A stretch of 39,006 nt of DNA, taken from positions 1-39,006 of the forward strand of contig JAUWQL010000018.1 in the NCBI GenBank assembly GCA_030611105.1. The letters run 5' to 3'. Made by a program: the position numbers and the translations under genes. The notes under the pieces were generated by a model that did no database searches, was not told the origin of the DNA, and saw nothing but the letters and a program-made list of their open reading frames with translations. Positions 34,584-39,006 of this stretch are shown one piece after another. The DNA comes from Bacteroidales bacterium. GTDB taxonomy: Bacteria; Bacteroidota; Bacteroidia; Bacteroidales; UBA12077. Position 1 is the stretch's first letter. Each line of letters opens with the position of its first letter.

Positions 34584-36101
34584 CTATCGGGTTAATAAAT
34601 CATTAACCGTTTTTACAGGATTGAATGTTTCGATTGGTACTTCAACAAAGATAGTATTCCAATGCGCCATAGCACCATTCCAGAGCCCTGGTAGTTCCTG
34701 GGCTTTTAAATCTTTCCCGTCTTTCGATTTTGTTGAAATAAAACCGGTATTTGAGTCACGGTATTTTAGTAAATCGAACTGCTCGCCTTTATAGTCTTTT
34801 GTTGCACAAACCAAATCAACAGAATTAAAATGGGTAGACGATCTCAATATTTCCTTTTGTTGCTCATCACCTTGATTTATTTGTGACGATTCCACTATTT
34901 GCAAATCAACGTTACCATTGCTTTGCTTAACCCAAAATGGTCCGCCACCAGGTTCTCCTTCATTTTTCACCATTCCGCAAACACGAATGGGTCGGTTCAG
35001 AACTTCAAGTAAACATTTGGTGCCCGCTTTTGATTCTATCTTTTCATATTTTACACAATCGTGGCAGAGTTCCTGCTTTATAAATTGTTCAATCTCCAAT
35101 ACTGTTTCTTCTGTATAATTTTTCGATTCTAAAATATCGATATAATTAAAAATTCGTTCCTTGTAAGATAGAAGAACTCCTGCCAAAGCTTTTTTATACT
35201 CAACAGTAATGTTTTTTATTTTATCAGGAACAACATTATCAATGTTTTTAATAAAGATAATTTCCGAATCCAAATCATTCAGATTTTCAATTAAAGCACC
35301 ATGCCCTCCAGGACGGAACAATAAAGAGCCATCATTATTTCTGAACAATTCATTATTTATGTCAACGGCTACCATATCGGTTGATGGCTTTTGTTGCGAA
35401 AAGGATATTTTGAATTTCACACCAAATTGCTCTTCTAAATCCTTTTGTATTTTTGCAAAAAGTTCGTTAAATAATTTCTTATGTTCAGGCAAAATGGTAA
35501 AATGAATTCTTACTTTATTATCAGCCGACTTTGTATAATTTACGCCTTCAATTAAATGTTCTTCAAAAGCAGTTCTGATAGTGTTTTCGTACTTATGAAA
35601 TAATAAAACGCCCTTTGGTTTTTGTCCATAATTTAATCCCTTGTCGAATAAAAAGAATTTCAAAATTTCTTTGTATCTCCCCTGCCTCATTAAATCTTCA
35701 ATTTCAAGATTATTAGATTTAATTATAGATTTCAAATCATTATAAAAAGCAAATTGACTGATATTTACAAAAAACTTCTTTACATCTTCATCTTGAACCT
35801 GATCAATGTTTTCGTACCGATCCTTTGCAATTTCATAGAATTCAAAAAGAAATTTAAACATTCTTGAAGCAGCACCCGAAGCAGGAACAAACTTCAAAGT
35901 ATCAGGTTTTATATCTTCATACAATTTTACAAAAGCATTAATTTCCTCATCGCAAAGTCTGACAATTCCATCGTTTATGATTGCGGGTTTTGATATACTT
36001 AAAAATGGAAATCCCTGATAAAAATTCTGAATCTGGTTTTCAACTTCTTTCGCAGTTAAACCCTTATTTTTTATTTGTTGAATATCTTTTTTAATAAACA
36101 T
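34584..36101 (-). CDS. DUF4301 family protein
   Basis: The 505-aa protein matches the Bacteroidota DUF4301 pattern. FVPASGAASRMFKFLFEF resembles a nucleotidyltransferase-type phosphate loop, LLFRPGGHGALIENLNDLDSE follows, and RVCGMVKNEGEPGGGPFW is strongly conserved. The family looks related to sugar-nucleotide pyrophosphorylases, but no reaction is established, so I assign none. It is soluble, with no signal peptide. The end overlaps the terminator-like hairpin of the opposing dapD run. Confidence 0.85.
   Translation of the reverse strand: MFIKKDIQQIKNKGLTAKEVENQIQNFYQGFPFLSISKPAIINDGIVRLCDEEINAFVKLYEDIKPDTLKFVPASGAASRMFKFLFEFYEIAKDRYENIDQVQDEDVKKFFVNISQFAFYNDLKSIIKSNNLEIEDLMRQGRYKEILKFFLFDKGLNYGQKPKGVLLFHKYENTIRTAFEEHLIEGVNYTKSADNKVRIHFTILPEHKKLFNELFAKIQKDLEEQFGVKFKISFSQQKPSTDMVAVDINNELFRNNDGSLLFRPGGHGALIENLNDLDSEIIFIKNIDNVVPDKIKNITVEYKKALAGVLLSYKERIFNYIDILESKNYTEETVLEIEQFIKQELCHDCVKYEKIESKAGTKCLLEVLNRPIRVCGMVKNEGEPGGGPFWVKQSNGNVDLQIVESSQINQGDEQQKEILRSSTHFNSVDLVCATKDYKGEQFDLLKYRDSNTGFISTKSKDGKDLKAQELPGLWNGAMAHWNTIFVEVPIETFNPVKTVNDLLTR
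34588..34614 (+). terminator. Probable terminator of dapD-GT9, inside the DUF4301 3' end
   Basis: Plus strand: CGG(g)TTAAT pairs with ATTAACCG (8 bp, one bulged G) around loop aaatc and is followed by five T. It lies in the last codons of the opposing gene, so the convergent transcripts would overlap. Confidence 0.5.
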
Positions 36102-36130
36102 AATGCTATATTTTTAATGTTTATCATTGG

Positions 36131-36242
36131 TGTCCGATAAAATAATCGGGACTAAAGTCCTTTAAGTAGTTACTTCTTGTAACCCCAGCCTTAAGGCTGG
36201 GGTTAGTCATGTCTACTACAATTTTGGGCTTTAGCCCTTTAC
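36131..36242. repeat. Composite REP-like repeat with a perfect 26-bp palindrome
   Basis: The centre is taaccccagccttaaggctg... , a perfect 26-bp palindrome at 36180-36205. On the left, CCGAT and ATCGG surround aaaata, next to GGACTAAAGTCC. On the right is GGGCTTTAGCCC. No coding frame is visible. It lies between two minus-strand genes (TonB receptor, then DUF4301). Confidence 0.65.
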
Positions 36243-36304
36243 AATTTGTTTTTATCAAACACTAATGAATGTTTATACAAATCTACAATGATTTTACGAT
36301 CAAA

Positions 36305-38764
36305 CTAAAATTTTGCAGTTAATTTAAGATTAAACCTTCGCGAAGTTAAATAATTTGGTACAGCATACTGAGAAGCATTTCCTGCCTGGTTATTCACAGT
36401 TTTAATCCAGGTATAAGAAATAGTGTTATTAATATCGAGTAAGTTAAAAATCTCGAAGCTAATCCACATGTCTTCAAAAGCATTTAGCCATTTTGCTTTT
36501 TCAAATGTTTTACCTTCACTAATAATAACTTTCGAAAAACCCAAATCAACACGTTTGTATGGCTTCATTCTAAAAACCTGATCATAACGATCTTTTTCCG
36601 GCGATGAAAATGGTAGTCGGCTTCCATAATGTAAACTCAGGTTCATTCTAAACGAAGGATTCATTGGCAGATAATCCTGGAAATACAAACTAAAATTAAC
36701 CAATTGATCTGTTGGTCGTGGATAATAGCCTGGTTCAATTCGTTCACCCTCTGAGTTATAGTAAAAATCACCATCAATATCTTCCTTTGTTTGCATTAAT
36801 GATAAACTGGCCCATGATTCAATACCCTGAACAAATTCACCATTAATTTTAAAATCAACTCCGTAAGCGTATCCTTTAGCCATATTTTCGCCCGAATATT
36901 CAAGGTGAACGTTATCAATCTTATAAGGAATTAAATCTTTTAAAATCTTATAATAAAGCTCGGTAGTTAATTTAAATGGCCGACTCCAGGCATCAAAAAC
37001 ATAATCGTTACCCAAAACAAAATGTATAGATTTTTGCGATTTAATATCAGTATTTACAATACCATCCGGATTTTTCATTTCTTTATAAAACGGCGGCTGA
37101 TAATAAAACCCCGTTGCAAACCTGAAAAGCATATTCTTTTTCCATTCGGGTTTATATGATACCAACATTCGTGGAGTAATAATAAACTCATCATTAAAAT
37201 CCCAGTAATTAGCACGTACACCAATATTAAAATAAATATCAGCATTGTTAGCTAATTTTTTATTATGAGTATTTTGTATGTATGCTGTAATTCTGTTCGA
37301 TTGAATTTTATTTATTGCCCGGACAGTTTCGTATAATTCAATGCTTTCACCATTATATGGTAAAGAAAATCCAGCAGAATCAAGCATTTTCCACTGATTA
37401 ATATGATCATCAATTTCTTCGTAATTATATTTTGCTCCCCAACGCAATTTGTTGTTAATTGTATAATATCCACCTTTAATTGAAACAGAATAAACATTAG
37501 CAGTTAAATAATTGCGGGCATGATTTAAAAAAGTTCCTACACCTATATTCATAATACTATCACCATGTGTATCTGAACCAATTACATTATCTAATTCGTT
37601 CAAATAATACTGACCCTGAATATCGTACGTTTCTTCCTCATTTGTTTGATATGCCGATATGATCAGTTTTAATACCAGATTCTCGTTAGGATAATAATTT
37701 GTAGTGAAAGCTCCAAGGTAAGTTTCAAACCTATCTACTTCCTTACCATCATAGTAAATTGTCAGGTTTAAAGCTTCATCAATAGTGCCAAAAGATGTTT
37801 TTCTGTTTTCAGGTGCAAACTGGTAACTGTTTAAAGAATAATAAGCCAGGAAATCAAAATCAAGAGATCTGTTTACTTTGTATGTTAAATAAGATTGAAA
37901 ATCATAAAAATTCGGATTGTAGTCTCCTTTTGTTTCTAAAGAATTTAAAACATATTGTGATGTTTTATACCGGAATCCTGTATTATAAGTGAACTTCCCT
38001 TTTTTGGAAATATCTTCCAGGTGAGCTGTACCACCAAGTAAACTTAAAGAAACAGATCCCGAGAATTCAACAGGCTTGTTATATCTTATATCTAAAACCG
38101 ATGACATTTTATCTCCAAATCGTGATTCAAATCCACCTGAAGAAAAGTGAATTGACGAAATCATATCTGAATTCAAAAAGCTTAATCCCTCTTGCTGTCC
38201 CGAACGAACCAACATCGGCCTGTAAATCTCAATATCGTTAACATATACCAAATTCTCATCAAAATTACCACCACGTACCGAATACTGAGAACTTAATTCG
38301 GAACTTGATGCAACACCCGGCAGTGTTTTTATTAGCGATTCAATATTTCCTGAAATATCAGGGTATAAATCAATATGCTTTGCTTCAATTTTTACCAGAT
38401 TACTCTCAGGTGACAGCTCCCCCACTACCGAAACTTCGCCAATATCGCTCACCGAAATTGCCATAATAATATTATAATTTGAGATGCTGTCAGTTTCAGA
38501 GTTTAGTGTAAAACTTTGGGCTACATATCCAATGCACGAAACCTGAATTAAAACATTTTTATCTTTTAGGATTTTCAGAGAATAAGTTCCATCTCTATCA
38601 GAAATAACTCCCGTATTATTCGACATATTACGAATATGAGCTGATTCTACGGGTTTACCATCAGGATCAAGCACTTTCCCTGTTAAGGATATTACGTTTT
38701 GTGCACTCGATGAAAATGCAAAAAATAAAATAAATATGTAAATCGCAGTTATTAACCTCATCAA
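36305..38764 (-). CDS. TonB-dependent receptor with CarboxypepD_reg N-terminus
   Basis: The 819-aa outer-membrane protein has a signal peptide (about 1-21, ending SSSAQ). A CarboxypepD_reg domain comes next (about 25-110, LTGKVLDPDGKPVESAHI). The plug domain (about 120-230) has LIKTLPGVASSSELSSQYSVRGG and YVNDIEIYRP. The rest is beta-barrel, ending in an aromatic-type terminal strand (RRFNLKLTAKF). TonB would power uptake of an unknown ligand. There is no SusD partner next to it, so it is not a classic polysaccharide locus. The REP-like repeat follows it. Confidence 0.92.
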   Translation of the reverse strand: MMRLITAIYIFILFFAFSSSAQNVISLTGKVLDPDGKPVESAHIRNMSNNTGVISDRDGTYSLKILKDKNVLIQVSCIGYVAQSFTLNSETDSISNYNIIMAISVSDIGEVSVVGELSPESNLVKIEAKHIDLYPDISGNIESLIKTLPGVASSSELSSQYSVRGGNFDENLVYVNDIEIYRPMLVRSGQQEGLSFLNSDMISSIHFSSGGFESRFGDKMSSVLDIRYNKPVEFSGSVSLSLLGGTAHLEDISKKGKFTYNTGFRYKTSQYVLNSLETKGDYNPNFYDFQSYLTYKVNRSLDFDFLAYYSLNSYQFAPENRKTSFGTIDEALNLTIYYDGKEVDRFETYLGAFTTNYYPNENLVLKLIISAYQTNEEETYDIQGQYYLNELDNVIGSDTHGDSIMNIGVGTFLNHARNYLTANVYSVSIKGGYYTINNKLRWGAKYNYEEIDDHINQWKMLDSAGFSLPYNGESIELYETVRAINKIQSNRITAYIQNTHNKKLANNADIYFNIGVRANYWDFNDEFIITPRMLVSYKPEWKKNMLFRFATGFYYQPPFYKEMKNPDGIVNTDIKSQKSIHFVLGNDYVFDAWSRPFKLTTELYYKILKDLIPYKIDNVHLEYSGENMAKGYAYGVDFKINGEFVQGIESWASLSLMQTKEDIDGDFYYNSEGERIEPGYYPRPTDQLVNFSLYFQDYLPMNPSFRMNLSLHYGSRLPFSSPEKDRYDQVFRMKPYKRVDLGFSKVIISEGKTFEKAKWLNAFEDMWISFEIFNLLDINNTISYTWIKTVNNQAGNASQYAVPNYLTSRRFNLKLTAKF

Positions 38765-39006
38765 TCAACAAATAATTACTATGCTATAAACATCAAAATC
38801 AAGAAATTATTTTGCAGTTTTTAAGAAAGTCAAAATTAATTCATTTGGTTTAAATTAAAAAAAATCGTAATTATTTAGCTGGTTTCGAAAAACAGAATAT
38901 ATTTATCGTTATTAACAATTAATGAACTGTTTTTGTGTCTCGATTGTAAAATACAAAAAAATGCGGTGTTATTAACAATTTCGTTTCATTTTTCTTTATA
39001 AAAAGA
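38765..39006. other. Upstream region of the TonB-dependent receptor
   Basis: This 242-bp AT-rich stretch runs to the window edge. I find no coding frame and no good match to the -33/-7 promoter consensus on the minus strand, so the receptor promoter remains unidentified. Confidence 0.4.

Noticed and set aside
1-39006. CRISPR array
   Set aside because: No set of regularly spaced direct repeats with unique spacers is visible; the repeats present are palindromes or single pairs.

Overview
The window looks like chromosomal DNA of a Bacteroidota bacterium, probably in or near the Bacteroidales/Marinilabiliales. The DNA is visibly AT-rich. Several promoters match the Bacteroidetes form TTTG-N19-TAnnTTTG (prfB, rplU, a small lipoprotein gene). 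Starts generally lack Shine-Dalgarno sequences. The gene set includes a CarboxypepD_reg/TonB-dependent receptor, a two-component-type propeller protein, DUF4301 and DUF4468 proteins, and many 'SC' lipoproteins. The lineage is inferred from these family patterns, not from a database search.

Layout. 1-5.0 kb (minus): a propeller/Y_Y_Y/SpoIIE-phosphatase regulator cut by the window edge, preceded by a TPR-caspase protein. 5.1-9.6 kb: ribD (minus) diverges from prmC, a recX-like gene and two LPP20-type envelope genes (plus). 9.7-10.8 kb: prfB with a +1 programmed frameshift, which the ORF track shows only as its 3' part. 10.9-14.5 kb: a DUF4139 protein (minus), an M28 peptidase lipoprotein (plus) and a 41-aa lipoprotein (minus) missing from the ORF track. 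14.6-18.4 kb: an accessory stretch with an XRE regulator, a Dam-type methylase, an unrecognised 162-aa gene, a DUF4468-like protein and an unknown 220-aa protein. It ends at a tRNA-Ala(GGC) whose first 28 nt are duplicated upstream and interrupted by two palindromic insertions. 18.7-24.1 kb: TonB, then a minus block of ruvC, an S41 peptidase, an EamA transporter, a small lipoprotein and serS. 24.1-24.3 kb: a MITE-like element. 24.3-30.4 kb: rplU-rpmA (minus), then a small membrane protein, mutL, two rhomboid proteases and a membrane-anchored EEP-family phosphatase (plus). 30.4-30.7 kb: a relic of a GxxExxY protein inside a decayed inverted repeat. 30.7-39 kb: a PLP dehydratase and a CarboxypepD_reg protein (minus), dapD and a GT9 glycosyltransferase (plus), a DUF4301 protein and a TonB-dependent receptor (minus).

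Most genes are ordinary housekeeping or envelope genes. TonB and the receptor would work together in outer-membrane uptake, although they lie far apart here. The most unusual features are the XRE-Dam-unknown module with an operator-like promoter, the tRNA-Ala fragment split by nested palindromes (one family recurs at 30.6 kb), a perfect 16-bp terminator-like hairpin inside the first codons of the propeller gene, and the MITE-like element upstream of serS.
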